Shown: positions 16,808-27,200, numbered from the stretch's first letter. The stretch is DNA of 64,000 nt from DASSUW01 sp963806395 (GCA_963806395.1 CAWDYI010000009.1:496001-560000), one strand, 5' to 3'. Program-made: numbers and translations. Notes: a model not told the origin generated them from the sequence alone.

Positions 16808-18760
16808 TTACGGCACGCGAGTGTGGCCGGGCGGCACCTGGGTCGGCTCGTCGAACACCAGCGTGGGGTCCTGGCCCTGCGCGGGCGGCGCCGTCAGGAG
16901 CACGCGACAGTGGGCCTTGTTGACCACGTAGCGGGTGGTCTCCCCCACGAACGTGTCGCGTAGACCCTGCTTACCGCCCAGCAACACCCCGCCGCGCATG
17001 CGCGTCGGCTCCTCCGCCGCGAGCACGATCGCCTCAACGCCGCGCCGCTTGGCCTCGTGCACGATCGCCTCGCCCGCGCGCCGCGCGCGCACCACCGCGG
17101 TCGCCACCTCGACGCCCTCGTACTCCTCGCCGACCGCCTTCGCGCGCCCGAGCGCCTGGCGCGCGCGCTTGAGCTCAGCGTCGGGGATCCGCGCGTCGAG
17201 CGGCAGCGCCATCGGCACCTCGAACACCCACAGCGCCTCGATCACGGCGCCGCCCTCGCCGAGGTCGTCGTTCTCGTCGGCGGCCAGGCGGCCGGCGGTC
17301 TGGACGATGTCGTCGTCGAGCGGCGTGCCGAGGATCGGGACGAGGATCGAGCCGTACTCGGCCTCGGCGCGCTTGCGCGTCAGCACGTTCTCGGGCACGC
17401 TGATCCGCTTCAGCAGCGGCTTGCCCTCGGACTTGCGGTAGAAGACGTAGAGCACCACGCCGAAGGCCATCCAGCCGAGCCCGACCCAGCGTGCGCCGCC
17501 GTGGAACGCCAGCACGGACACGAACGCGGCGGCGGAGAGCACCGCGCCGAGCGCCGCCGGGAGCGGCAGGGCGGCTCCCGCGACGCGGACGTTGAACGGG
17601 ATCCGGTACGGGCGATCGCGGTCGGGCTCGCGCCAGCGCAGCCGGCACACCGACAGGCACACGATCGTGAACGCGGCCGTCGCGCCGAACGCCGAGATGC
17701 CGAGCAGGAACTCCAGGTCGGCGGTCAGCAGCAGCAGCGTGGCCAGCAGCGCCGCGATGCCGATGATCACGACCGGCGTCGACGTCCGCGGGTGCAGGTA
17801 GCCGATCCGCGACGGGATCTGGCGGTTGAGCGCGAGCGAGTACCCCAGCCGCGACACGCCGAGCATCGCCGCGTTGCAGGCGGCGACCAGGATCGCGACC
17901 GCCGACACCGCGACCAGGTAGCGCAGCGGCTCGCGCAACCACTCCTGCGTGAACTCGTCCGCCACGCCGAGCATCGGCGCCTCGATCCAGCTCCGGTCGG
18001 GGTCGTTGGGCAGCGCGATCGAGGCGACGATCGCGATCCCGACGTACGGGACGATCGCGGCCAGCAATCGCACGGAGATGAGGCGGCGCAGGCCCTTGCG
18101 CCCGATCGCCACCTGGCCGGAGAGGCCCGACGACGCGTCCAGCCCGCTGAACGCGACGAGCACGAGCGGGAAGGCGAACAGCAGGTCCTCGAGCGACGGC
18201 GTGCCGGCGACCGCCGCGGGATCCTCGAACACCTCCGGCTCGACCAGGAAGACGAAGCCGAAGACGACGATCAGCACCTGGAGCGCCAGGTCGCCGAGCA
18301 CCAGCAGGACGGCGCGGTCGTACCGCGGCGCCCCCGAGCCGCGCGCGTTCCACCATGTGACGAACACGACCACCGCGGCCGCCAGGAAGAACTCGGGCGC
18401 GCCGGAGTCGAGCGTGTCCCAGAACACGGCCGCGTAGTCGGTCGTCGCGAACGCGCAGACCGCGATCAGGATCAGGTAGTCGAGCAGGATCGCCCAGCCG
18501 GCGATGAAGCTGACCAGCTCGTTGAACGCGAACCGCGCGATCACGGTCGCGCCGCCCCGCTCCTGGTGCAGCGACGCGCCCTCGACGTACGACACGACGA
18601 CGAGCGCGAACAGGATCGCGCCGCCGAGGAACACGACCCACGTGAACCCGAGCGCGCGCTCCGCCACGAGACCGACGGCGAAGTAGACCGACGCCGCGAC
18701 GAACCCCTGCACGATGCCGAACAGGGCGGGGGCGCCGAGGCTCTTGCGGAGCGGACTCAC
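16808..18760 (-). CDS. APC-superfamily permease with C-terminal UspA domain
   Basis: A 650-aa protein with about 12 membrane helices (residues 10-465) of the APC fold, then a cytoplasmic universal-stress-protein-like domain (about 490-625). The arrangement matches amino-acid permease-UspA fusions and the K+ importer KimA. Neighbouring TrkA genes make a potassium or osmotic role attractive but not proven. The GTG start overlaps the stop of the 55-aa membrane protein gene. Confidence 0.85.
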   Translation of the reverse strand: MSPLRKSLGAPALFGIVQGFVAASVYFAVGLVAERALGFTWVVFLGGAILFALVVVSYVEGASLHQERGGATVIARFAFNELVSFIAGWAILLDYLILIAVCAFATTDYAAVFWDTLDSGAPEFFLAAAVVVFVTWWNARGSGAPRYDRAVLLVLGDLALQVLIVVFGFVFLVEPEVFEDPAAVAGTPSLEDLLFAFPLVLVAFSGLDASSGLSGQVAIGRKGLRRLISVRLLAAIVPYVGIAIVASIALPNDPDRSWIEAPMLGVADEFTQEWLREPLRYLVAVSAVAILVAACNAAMLGVSRLGYSLALNRQIPSRIGYLHPRTSTPVVIIGIAALLATLLLLTADLEFLLGISAFGATAAFTIVCLSVCRLRWREPDRDRPYRIPFNVRVAGAALPLPAALGAVLSAAAFVSVLAFHGGARWVGLGWMAFGVVLYVFYRKSEGKPLLKRISVPENVLTRKRAEAEYGSILVPILGTPLDDDIVQTAGRLAADENDDLGEGGAVIEALWVFEVPMALPLDARIPDAELKRARQALGRAKAVGEEYEGVEVATAVVRARRAGEAIVHEAKRRGVEAIVLAAEEPTRMRGGVLLGGKQGLRDTFVGETTRYVVNKAHCRVLLTAPPAQGQDPTLVFDEPTQVPPGHTRVP

Positions 18761-18924
18761 CGTCGGCGCTCAACGTACAGGCGGCCGGCGCCGGCCGCCG
18801 TCAGCAGGATGCCCATGAGCAGCCCGACCGCGAGCGGGCCGCCGCCTTCGGCCAGCGTGCGCACGACGATCGCCACCCCGATCACGATCATCAGCACCGA
18901 CAGCACCTGGGTGGCGGCCCTCAT
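18757..18924 (-). CDS. small membrane protein, 55 aa, between two permeases
   Basis: A 55-aa protein consisting of two hydrophobic segments (about residues 5-22 and 28-48) ending in YVERRR. Its ATG overlaps the stop of the upstream permease (ATGA) and its stop overlaps the start of the downstream permease (GTGA), so it is translated in lock-step with both. It may be an accessory subunit. No known family is recognised. Confidence 0.68.
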   Translation of the reverse strand: MRAATQVLSVLMIVIGVAIVVRTLAEGGGPLAVGLLMGILLTAAGAGRLYVERRR

Positions 18925-20846
18925 GCGAGCAGGTCCCGGTCGATCGCGTCGCGCCGCTGCGAGCGCGACGCGTCGGGCGCGGACTCGATGATCACCCGGC
19001 ACGGCCGCTCCGCCAGCACGGTCTCCAGCGTCTTGCCGAACAGCGACGCGCCGTCGATCCGCCGCGGCAGCGGCATCACGATCGCCGCCGCGCGCATGTC
19101 GCCCGCCTCCTCGATGATCCTGCGCCCGGCCTGACCGGCGCGGATCTTCTCCTGGTGGCCGGACACGCGGCGCCCGCCCTGGATCTTGGCCTGCTCGATC
19201 GTCGAGTCGGCCGCTGACTCGTCGTCGGGCAGCGGGGCCTCGATCGGCAGCGAGTTCGGCACTGTGACGAGCGCCAGCACGTGAACGCCGCGCCGCTTGC
19301 TCGCTGCCAGCTTCATCGCCGTCGCCATCACCCTCTCGTCGTACGTTCCGTCGACGATCGGCACGAGCACGGAGTCGTACTCCGCCTCGTGGTCGACCAC
19401 GGGTTGCGGGATCGCCACCTTGTGCGTGGAGACGAGGTCCAGGCCCTGGCGGCGCCGGTAGACGACGTAGATCGCGACGCCGAGCGCCAGCCAAGCTCCG
19501 CCGGCGGCCGCCACCGTCAGGTCGAGGATGCTGATGACCAGGAACGACAACACCGTCCCCGCGAGGCCGGCGATCGCGAACGGCGGCAGCTCCTGGCCAC
19601 GGATGGTGACCCCGCCGGGACTGCGGTACGGGCGCGGGGCGTCCGGCACCGTCACCCGCAGGCGGATGACGGCGAGGTGCGCCATCGAGAACGACAGCAT
19701 CGCCCCGAACGCGTAGATCGAGCCGAGGAAGTTGGCCTGGCCGGGCAGCAGTGCGATGCACGCCAGGGCTGAGAACACGAGGATGCCGATGTACGGCGTC
19801 CGGAAGCGCGGATGCAGGCGCCGCAGGCCGTCGGGCATCTGGCGGTGGATGCCCATCGAGTACACGAGCCGCGAGACGCCGAGCACGCCGGCGTTCGTGG
19901 CCGCGACGAGGATCGTGACCGCCAGCACCGCGACGTAGGTCTCGGCCGCGCCCTGGATCGCGCCGAGGTCCATGTTCTTCACGATGCCGAGGATCGGGTC
20001 GGTGGCGTACCCGCCGTCCGCCTTCGAGACACCGAGCAGCGTCGTGCAGTTCTCCCCGTCCGCGTCGCAGCGCACGGGCAGTGCGGAGAGGGCCACCCAC
20101 GGCAGCGTGAAGTAGATCGCGAACACCGCGTACATCACGCGCTTGATCGCGGCAGGGATCGTCTTCGCCTCGTCGCGCGCCTCGCCCGCCATGTTCGAGA
20201 TCGTCTCGATCCCCGTATAGGCGACGGTGCCGATCGGGATCGCGATCAGGAAGTCGGTGAGCGTCGGCGCGGTGCCGAAATAGCTCATGTTGCGGATCAG
20301 CAGCTCGGGATCGAGGACCAGGAAGACGCCGGCGACCACGAGCGTGAGCTGGCTCAGGAAGTCGACGACCGCGAGCACGACGTTGACGGTCACAGCGTCC
20401 TTGACCCCGCGCACGTTGATGAGCGCCAGCAGCGCCACCACCGCGCTGCCGGCGACGACGTCGCCCGGCGGTGTGCTCAGCCAGGTGAGCCCCAATCCGG
20501 CCGCGTAGTGCGCGGCGAAGAACGCCGAGATGGCGATCGTGATCACGTAGTTGAGCATCTGCGCCCATGCCGTGAAGAACGACCAGAACTCGTTGAACGC
20601 GTGGCGGACGAACAGCGACGAGCCGCCCGCCTCCGGGTACATCGCGGTCGCCTCGGCGTACGACGTGGCCGTGCAGTAGAAGAGCGCACCCGTGAGGATG
20701 AAGACGACCGGCGTCAGCCCGAGGGCGAGTGCGGCGACGAGGCCGAGCGCGTAGTAGATCGACGATCCGACGTTCCCGTAGGCGGTCGAGAACAGCGCGT
20801 TGGCCCCCAGCACACGCTCGAGGCCCTCCAGTCGGCGTCTTGCCAT
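18921..20846 (-). CDS. APC-superfamily permease with C-terminal UspA domain (paralogue)
   Basis: A 641-aa protein of the same architecture as the permease downstream: about 12 membrane helices to residue 465, then a UspA-like domain (about 485-625). The N-terminal SSIYYALG segment and the GIETISNMAGEA motif near 215 are typical of APC carriers. It is the first gene of a tightly spaced minus-strand run: permease, 55-aa protein, permease, TrkA-N, TrkA, oxidoreductase. KimA-like potassium uptake or amino-acid transport are both possible. Confidence 0.85.
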   Translation of the reverse strand: MARRRLEGLERVLGANALFSTAYGNVGSSIYYALGLVAALALGLTPVVFILTGALFYCTATSYAEATAMYPEAGGSSLFVRHAFNEFWSFFTAWAQMLNYVITIAISAFFAAHYAAGLGLTWLSTPPGDVVAGSAVVALLALINVRGVKDAVTVNVVLAVVDFLSQLTLVVAGVFLVLDPELLIRNMSYFGTAPTLTDFLIAIPIGTVAYTGIETISNMAGEARDEAKTIPAAIKRVMYAVFAIYFTLPWVALSALPVRCDADGENCTTLLGVSKADGGYATDPILGIVKNMDLGAIQGAAETYVAVLAVTILVAATNAGVLGVSRLVYSMGIHRQMPDGLRRLHPRFRTPYIGILVFSALACIALLPGQANFLGSIYAFGAMLSFSMAHLAVIRLRVTVPDAPRPYRSPGGVTIRGQELPPFAIAGLAGTVLSFLVISILDLTVAAAGGAWLALGVAIYVVYRRRQGLDLVSTHKVAIPQPVVDHEAEYDSVLVPIVDGTYDERVMATAMKLAASKRRGVHVLALVTVPNSLPIEAPLPDDESAADSTIEQAKIQGGRRVSGHQEKIRAGQAGRRIIEEAGDMRAAAIVMPLPRRIDGASLFGKTLETVLAERPCRVIIESAPDASRSQRRDAIDRDLLA

Positions 20847-20858
20847 GCGACGGCGATT

Positions 20859-23270
20859 CTAGGAACGCGGGACGCGAAGCACGAGCAGGGCGAGATCGTC
20901 CTGCGTGCGGCCGCCCTGGAATTCCAGGGCGATCTGCGTCACGCGCTCCGCGATCGCGTCCGCATCGAGGCCGGCGCAGCTCGCGAGCGCCTCGGCCAGC
21001 CCGTCGTCGCCGAACATCCCGCCGGAGCCGCGCCCCTCGGTGACGCCGTCGGTGAAGCACAGCAGCGTGTCGCCCGGGTACAGCCGCACGATCACGTCGG
21101 CATGCGCGACGTCGCGGATGACGCCGAGCAGCGGACCGCCGCACGGCACGGTCTCGACGGTGCCCCTCGCCCGAAGGACGAGCGGCGGCGGGTGGCCTGC
21201 GCTGGCGATCGCGATCTGCGCACCCTCGTCGACGACCCGCACGCGCCCGTGCAGGACCGTGCAGAAGCGCCCCGTGTCGTCCTGGCGGATGATCGCGTCG
21301 TTGAGCAGGCCGAGGACCTCGCCCGGGCTCGAGTGATGGACGACCTCGGCCCGGATCGTGTAACGCACCATCGCGGTCAGCGCGGCCGCCTCGGCGCCCT
21401 TGCCGCACACGTCCCCCAGCACCAGCGCCCAGTGGTCCTCGACCGCGAACAGGTCGTAGAGATCACCGCCCACGACCGTCCCCTCGCCGCCCGCGAAGTA
21501 GCGCGCGGCCGCCTCGAGGCCGTCGATCTCCGGCAGCGTCTGGGGCAGCAGGCTGGCCTGCAGCGTGCGCGCGATGTTCCGCTCGCGCTCCTCCAGGCGC
21601 GCGTTCTCGATCGCCAGCGACGAGACGCGGGCGAGGTCCTCGAGCATCACGACGTCGGCCGCCTCGAAGTCTCCCTCCATGCGACCGACGACCTCGATCG
21701 CGCCGAAGTCGGTGCCGTCGCGGGCGACCAGCGGGGCCCCGAGCGACTCGGCATCCGGCGGCGCGGGGAACGGGCCCTCCGACACGGCGGTCATCGCGGC
21801 CGCCTGGCCGGGCAGCACCGACACGACGGCGCGCCGCGTCCCGATCAGCGAGCGCGCGCGGTCGGCGATCATCTGGAGGCGCTGCTCTAGCCGGCGCGTG
21901 CGGTGGATCGCGAGCGACGCGGTCGCAAGCGCGTCGAGCTGCGCGGCGCGCCGCTGCTCGGCGACCGCGGACGCTTGCGCCTCCTCGTACAGCCGCGCAT
22001 TGTCGACGGCGAGCCCGGCACGCAGCCCGAGGTCGCGCGAGAGGTCGAGATCGGCTTCGCCGTAGTGGCGGCCGGACTCGGCCATCGTCAGCGACAGCGC
22101 GCCGAGCACACGCCCGCGGGCGCGCAGCGGCACCACGATCTGCGAGCGCGGGCCGATCGCCTCCATCAGGTCCGCGCCCTCCTGCCCGGTGCTCTCGCGC
22201 GCGGACTGCACGACTGCGTCGGGCGCGATGTCGGCGGTCAGCTTCGCCTCGCCGGTCGCGAACGTGGTCCCCATGCCGACCCGCTCCTGCTCTCCCAGCG
22301 TGCCGCGCTCGCGCCATCTGCGCATCAGCGCCTCGCGCGCGGGGTCCTGGTGGGCGATCGCGACCGGCCGGCGGCCGCCCTCGCCCTCGAGCAGCTCGAT
22401 CTTCACGTAGTCCGCGAGCCGCGGGACGAGCAGTCGCGCGAACCGGTCGAGCCGCTCGTCGACTCCGAGCGCGGAGTCGAGCACCTCGCCGGCGTGTACG
22501 AGCAGGTCCTGGCGCTCGGACGCCAGGCGGCGCTCGGTGATGTCCTGCATCACCACCACGGCCGCGACGATCGCGCCGTCGGTGTCGCGGATCGGCGCCG
22601 AGTTGGCCTCGATCGTGCGCTGCTCGCCGTCCGCCCGGACGTACGTGATCTCCTCCCCGCGCACGATCTCGCCCTTGCGCAGCGACCGGACGATCGGGAG
22701 CTCCTCGAGCGTGTACAGCCGGCCGTCCGGCCGCGAGCCCTCGAAGCCGCTCTCGGCGAGCGGGGAGCCGAACCCCGCCTGCGGGCTCAGCCCCATCTCC
22801 TCGAGCTGGCGGTTGCCGAGCGCCACGTGACCGTCGGCGTCGACGATCGCCACGCCGACCGGGAGCTGCTGGAGCACGCCCTGGAGGCGCAGCTCGGCCG
22901 CCTTGCGGTCTGTGATGTCGACCACCACGGCACCGACGCCGGTGATCTCGCCGTCCTGGCGCACCGGGAACCAGCTCGCGAGCACGTGGCGCAGGCGGCC
23001 GGAGCCCGGCATCTCGCCCGTCAGCTCGCGTTCCAGCACCGCTTCGCCGGTCGCGAGCACCTGCTGGTAGATCGGTACCAGCTCCTCCGCGAGCTCGGGA
23101 AGCGCCTCGTCGATCCGGCGGCCGAGGTGGTACTCGATCGGGCGGCCGTTGATCTTCGCGAGGGCCGCGTTGATGCGCACGAAACGCAGCTCGCGGTCGA
23201 CGAAGGCAAGACCGACGGGGGCACCCTCGCCGACCACGTCGAACAGTGCGCTGGCCTCGCTCCCTGACAC
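20859..23270 (-). CDS. PAS-PAS-GAF-GAF-PP2C (SpoIIE/RsbU-type) phosphatase
   Basis: An 803-aa soluble protein. Two PAS domains (about residues 5-120 and 130-245), two GAF domains (about 270-430 and 450-590), then an SpoIIE-type PP2C phosphatase with VVGGDLYD and LGDVCGKGAEAA metal motifs and a C-terminal TQDDLALLVLR. Such proteins dephosphorylate STAS anti-sigma antagonists to trigger general stress responses; a STAS gene lies at 3754-4119. Start: the GTG at 23270, about 8 nt after a TAGGTT -10 element, would be leaderless; an ATG at 23288 is the alternative. Confidence 0.9.
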   Translation of the reverse strand: MSGSEASALFDVVGEGAPVGLAFVDRELRFVRINAALAKINGRPIEYHLGRRIDEALPELAEELVPIYQQVLATGEAVLERELTGEMPGSGRLRHVLASWFPVRQDGEITGVGAVVVDITDRKAAELRLQGVLQQLPVGVAIVDADGHVALGNRQLEEMGLSPQAGFGSPLAESGFEGSRPDGRLYTLEELPIVRSLRKGEIVRGEEITYVRADGEQRTIEANSAPIRDTDGAIVAAVVVMQDITERRLASERQDLLVHAGEVLDSALGVDERLDRFARLLVPRLADYVKIELLEGEGGRRPVAIAHQDPAREALMRRWRERGTLGEQERVGMGTTFATGEAKLTADIAPDAVVQSARESTGQEGADLMEAIGPRSQIVVPLRARGRVLGALSLTMAESGRHYGEADLDLSRDLGLRAGLAVDNARLYEEAQASAVAEQRRAAQLDALATASLAIHRTRRLEQRLQMIADRARSLIGTRRAVVSVLPGQAAAMTAVSEGPFPAPPDAESLGAPLVARDGTDFGAIEVVGRMEGDFEAADVVMLEDLARVSSLAIENARLEERERNIARTLQASLLPQTLPEIDGLEAAARYFAGGEGTVVGGDLYDLFAVEDHWALVLGDVCGKGAEAAALTAMVRYTIRAEVVHHSSPGEVLGLLNDAIIRQDDTGRFCTVLHGRVRVVDEGAQIAIASAGHPPPLVLRARGTVETVPCGGPLLGVIRDVAHADVIVRLYPGDTLLCFTDGVTEGRGSGGMFGDDGLAEALASCAGLDADAIAERVTQIALEFQGGRTQDDLALLVLRVPRS

Positions 23271-23278
23271 GCTTGAGC

Positions 23279-23288
23279 AACCTAACAT
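23279..23288. promoter_or_regulatory. overlapping divergent -10 elements
   Basis: TAACAT on the plus strand (23283-23288) lies 9 nt before the GTG of the isochorismatase gene. TAGGTT on the minus strand (23284 to 23279) lies 8 nt before the GTG of the PP2C gene. Both match TANNNT and imply leaderless transcripts in both directions from one 10-bp core. Confidence 0.4.
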
Positions 23289-23297
23289 GACCGGGCG

Positions 23298-23828
23298 GTG
23301 ACCGACCTCGACCGCACCGCACTCGTCGTCGTCGACGTGCAGCGCGCGTTCGACGACGCCGGCTACTGGGGCCGCCGCAACAACCCGGACTGCGAGGCCA
23401 ACGTCGCGAGCCTGATCGGCGCGTGGCGCGCGGCCGGGCGCCCGCTGGTGTTCGTGCGGCACGAGTTCGAAAGCCACGACCATGCGTTCAAGGACGTGGT
23501 CTCGGGCGAGCCCGACCTGCTCGTGAGCAAGCAGGTCAACTCGGCGTTCTACGGATAGCCCGACCTCGACGCATGGCTGCGCGAGAGCGGCATCGGCTCG
23601 ATCGCCCTGTGCGGGATCACGACCGACCACTGCGTCGAGACGACCGCCCGGATGGGAGCGAACCTCGGCTACGACGTGCTGTTCGCCCTCGACGCCACGC
23701 ACACGTTCGACCGCACCGGGCCGGACGGGACCGTGATGACCGCGGACGAGCTGGCCCGGGCGACGGCGACGAGCCTCCACGAGGAGTTCGCCGCCATCGT
23801 CCGGACGGACCAGCTGGTCGGCTCCTGA
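23298..23828 (+). pseudogene. isochorismatase-family hydrolase, interrupted by in-frame TAG
   Basis: The frame encodes a cysteine hydrolase of the isochorismatase/nicotinamidase family: VVDVQRAF near residue 12 (catalytic Asp), a Lys in the middle (VSKQVNSAF), and CGITTDHCVETTAR with the nucleophile Cys near residue 115. It is broken by TAG at 23556-23558, but the same frame continues intact to TGA at 23826-23828, giving 176 residues if read through. No other lesion is seen, so it is either a recent nonsense mutation or a single-base sequence error. Confidence 0.85.
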
Positions 23829-23840
23829 GCCGTACCGCGG

Positions 23841-24086
23841 TCAGGCCGGCAGCCGTGTCCCACGCGGGGCGGACACGAGCCGCGCTCCGGCGGCACCGGC
23901 GACGAACGCCACGCCGGCCGCGAGGATCACGACCCACGTCTCTGAGCCGCCGCCCGACGTGTCGGCGGCAGGGGCCGCCGGTGCGGCGGACGGACTCGGT
24001 GTGTTGAGGTCGATCGGCCGCGCGCCGGCGGGAGCGGCAAGGACGAGCGCGGCGATCGCCACGAGCACTGCGAGAAGGGACTTCAT
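23841..24086 (-). CDS. small secreted/membrane protein
   Basis: An 81-aa protein with an N-terminal signal-like helix (about residues 2-22), a Pro/Ala/Ser-rich linker and a second hydrophobic segment (about 50-70) ending in a basic tail. The pattern is that of a small single-pass envelope protein. No domain is recognised. It is divergent from the LuxR-type regulator. Confidence 0.6.
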   Translation of the reverse strand: MKSLLAVLVAIAALVLAAPAGARPIDLNTPSPSAAPAAPAADTSGGGSETWVVILAAGVAFVAGAAGARLVSAPRGTRLPA

Positions 24087-24154
24087 GAGGCCTCCAACGA
24101 TGAGCTGACAGTGGAGCCGACGCTAAGCGCGCCCACGGGCCCGCACATCGTGTG

Positions 24155-24186
24155 GATGACGTACGCCGCGTTGCGGCGATGACGTA
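24155..24186. promoter_or_regulatory. direct repeats GATGACGTA, possible operator
   Basis: GATGACGTA occurs at 24155-24163 and again at 24178-24186, 23 bp apart (about two helical turns), with a CGCCGC/GCGGCG palindrome between them. The site lies 27 nt upstream of the LuxR-type regulator and in the divergent region, so an operator is plausible. Confidence 0.35.
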
Positions 24187-24212
24187 TTGAGGCCGCCTCG
24201 CACCCGCCTGGG

Positions 24213-27200
24213 ATGATCGGTCCGATGCAGCGCCTCGCGAGCCGGTCCTTGGTGGGCCGCGCCGCCGAGATGGCGGTGCTCGACGCCGCGTTCGCGGCGG
24301 CTGCCGGCGGTGACGCCTCGGTCGTGCTCGTCGGCGGCGAGGCGGGCGTCGGCAAGACGCGCCTGGTGGCCGAGATGGCCGCCCACGCCCGGGCGGCGGG
24401 CGGCGTCGTCGCGGTCGGCACGTGCGTCGAGCTGACGGCCGGCACCGCGCCGTTCCTCGCGGTCACCGACGCGCTGCGCGATCTGTCACGCGCGCTCGGA
24501 GAGCGCGCGTGGGACCGACTCGTGGCCGGCGCGCCACCTGAGCTGGCGGCGCTGCTGCCGGGGGCGAGCGCCGGCACGCGCACGGCGCGCGCAGCCGATG
24601 GCTCGAGGGCGCGCCTGTTCGGCCAGGTGCACGACCTCGTGGCGGACGTGGTCGCGCGCGCGCCGCTGCTCGTCGTCCTCGAGGACATCCACTGGGCCGA
24701 CCGCTCGACGCTCGACCTCGCCGGCTTCCTCGCCCGCACCGTGCCGGCGGAGCGCGCCATGCTGGTGGCCACCTATCGCAGCGACGAAGTGGCGCGACGG
24801 CCGGCGCTGCGGAGCTGGCTGGCGGAGCTGGGCCGCGTGGCCGGCGTGCGACGGCTGGAGCTCGAGCCGTTCAGCGCCGGCGAGGTCACCGACCTGCTGG
24901 CGGCGATCCTGGGCGCGGCGCCCGACCCGGGCACCGCCGCCGACATCGCGCGCCGATCCGGCGGCAACGCCTTCCTCGCGGAGGAACTGCTGGCCGCCGC
25001 GGAGGAGGGCGATCCGGGCGGGCTGCCCGCATCGGTGCGCGACGTGCTGCATACGCGCATCGCGGCGCTGAGTCCGGTCGCGGAGGAGGTCATCCGTGCC
25101 GCCGCGGCCGCCGGCACGCGGGTTGACGACGAGCTGCTCGCGGCGCTCATACCGGTACCGCGGGCGGAGCTCGCCGCAGCGCTCCGCGAGACCGTGGCGC
25201 ACCACCTGCTGACGCCCGACGCGCGCGACGGCCGGCTCAGCTTCCGCCACGAGTTGCTGCGCGAGGCCGCCTACGCCACGCTCCTGCCCGGCGAGCGCCG
25301 GCGGCTGCACGCCGCGTGCGCGCGCCTGCTCACCGAGCGCCCGGAGCTCGGCGGCGACATCCCGGCGACCGCGGCCGCGGTCGCCGGCCACTGGCACGCC
25401 GCCGGCGAGGCCCGCAGCGCACTCGCCGCGAGCGTCCGCGCGGCCGAGGCGGCCGAGGGCGTCCACGCGCTGGCGGAGGCCGCAGCGCTGTACGAACGTG
25501 CGCTGGGCCTGTGGGACGACGTGGCGGACGCCGAGCGCGCGGCCGGCACCAGCCGTCTCGACGTGCTCGACCGCGCCGCCCAGGTGGAGCTGCAGGCCGG
25601 CGACGCGGACCGCGCCGTGGCTCTGCTGGACGAGGCGCTGGCGCTCGCCGACCCGACCCGCGAGCCCGTGCGGACGGGCATGCTGCACTCGCGCCGGGCG
25701 TGGTGCTCGTGGGCGGCCGGCGTCGCGGGACCGGCGACCTACGAACATCACACGGCCGCTCTGCGCCTGATTCCCGCCGACCCTCCGTCGGTCGAGCTGG
25801 CACACGCGGTGACCGACCTCGCGTATACGGAGATGCTCAACGGCCGTTCCGACGAAACGCGCACGACGGCGGAGGAGGCGGTCGCGCTCGCACGTCAGGT
25901 CGGCGACCGGCGGCTGGAGAGCCTCGCGCTCAACGTGCTCGGATGCGCGCTCAGCAGACTCGGCGAGAGCGACGCGGGGGTCGCCCGGCTGCGCGAGGCG
26001 GTGGCACTGGCGCGCGAGGCCGGCGGGCCGGAGGAAGTCGGGCGCGCGTACGTGAACCTGTCCGACGCGCTCGACACGGCGGGCCGGCTGGAGGAGGCGG
26101 TCGCCGTCGATCGCGAGGGCGAGGCGGCCTGCAACCGGTTCGGGCTCGAGCGCTTCTGGGGCGCATTCCTGGCCGGCAACGCGGTAGATTCGCTGCTCAC
26201 GCTCGGCCGCTGGGACGAGGCGCAGGCGACGCTGGACGAGGCGCTGGCGCGGGGCGTCTCCGGAATCGCGGAGGTCCACCTCCTGATCTCGCGCTCGCAG
26301 CTGGAGCTCTTCCGCGGCGACCATCGGGCATGCGAGGCGACCCTCACGAGCGTGCACGAGCTCGGCGTCGCCGGCCATAGCGCCGAGCTCGGGGCGGGCG
26401 CGCTGCTGGTCGCCGCGGAGCTGGCCGCGATCCAGGGCCGCTCCGACGCCGCGCGGGAAGCGGTGCGCTCCGGCCTGGAGCGCGTGGGTGACGACGCGCG
26501 GGTGTGCGCGGCGTTCGTCTGGGTCGGCGTCGCCGCGGAGGCGGGGGTCGCCGAGCGCGCCCGGGCGCGCGGGGAAGGTGAGCGGAGGACGGAGGCCGCC
26601 GAGGCGGCCGGCGAGCTGCTCGCGCGGCTCGACGCGCTCGGCCCCGGAGCGCAGCTGCCCGCCGCCGTTGCGATGGCTGCGACGGCGCGCGCGGAGTACA
26701 CGCGGCTCGGCGACGTCACGGAACCGGAGCGGTGGCGGGAGGCCGCCGCGCTCTGGGACGCCTTGCCGTCTCCCAACCGCGCCGCGTACGCGCGCTGGCG
26801 CGAGGCCGAGGCGCTGCTGGCCGGCGGCGCCGGCCGGGCCGCCGCCGCCGAGCCGCTGCGGACGGCCGCCGCCGCGGCCGTGTCGCTCGGCGCCGCGGCA
26901 CTCGCGCGCGAGATCGAGCTGCTCGCCGCGCGCGCACGGATCGAGCTCGAGCAGGAGGCGCCCACGACGGCGGCACCGGAGCCTGCGCCGCTGGGCCTCA
27001 CCCCGCGCGAGCTCGAGGTGCTCGCCCACCTCGCCGCCGGCCGCACCAACCGCCAGATCGCCGACGCTCTCTACATCAGCCCGCGGACCGCCGGCGTGCA
27101 TGTGTCACGCATCCTCGCGAAGCTCGGCGCGACGACCCGCGGCGAGGCTGCGGCGGCCGGCCGCCTCGCCGGTCTAGTCGAGGAGGACCGGCTGGAGCGG

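Noticed and set aside
17057..18991. Very long antisense frames (also 4317-6395, 40451-43669, 32495-33388)
   Set aside because: They mirror strongly supported genes on the other strand, have Arg/Ala/Gly-rich translations without motifs, and are expected from GC-rich third positions.
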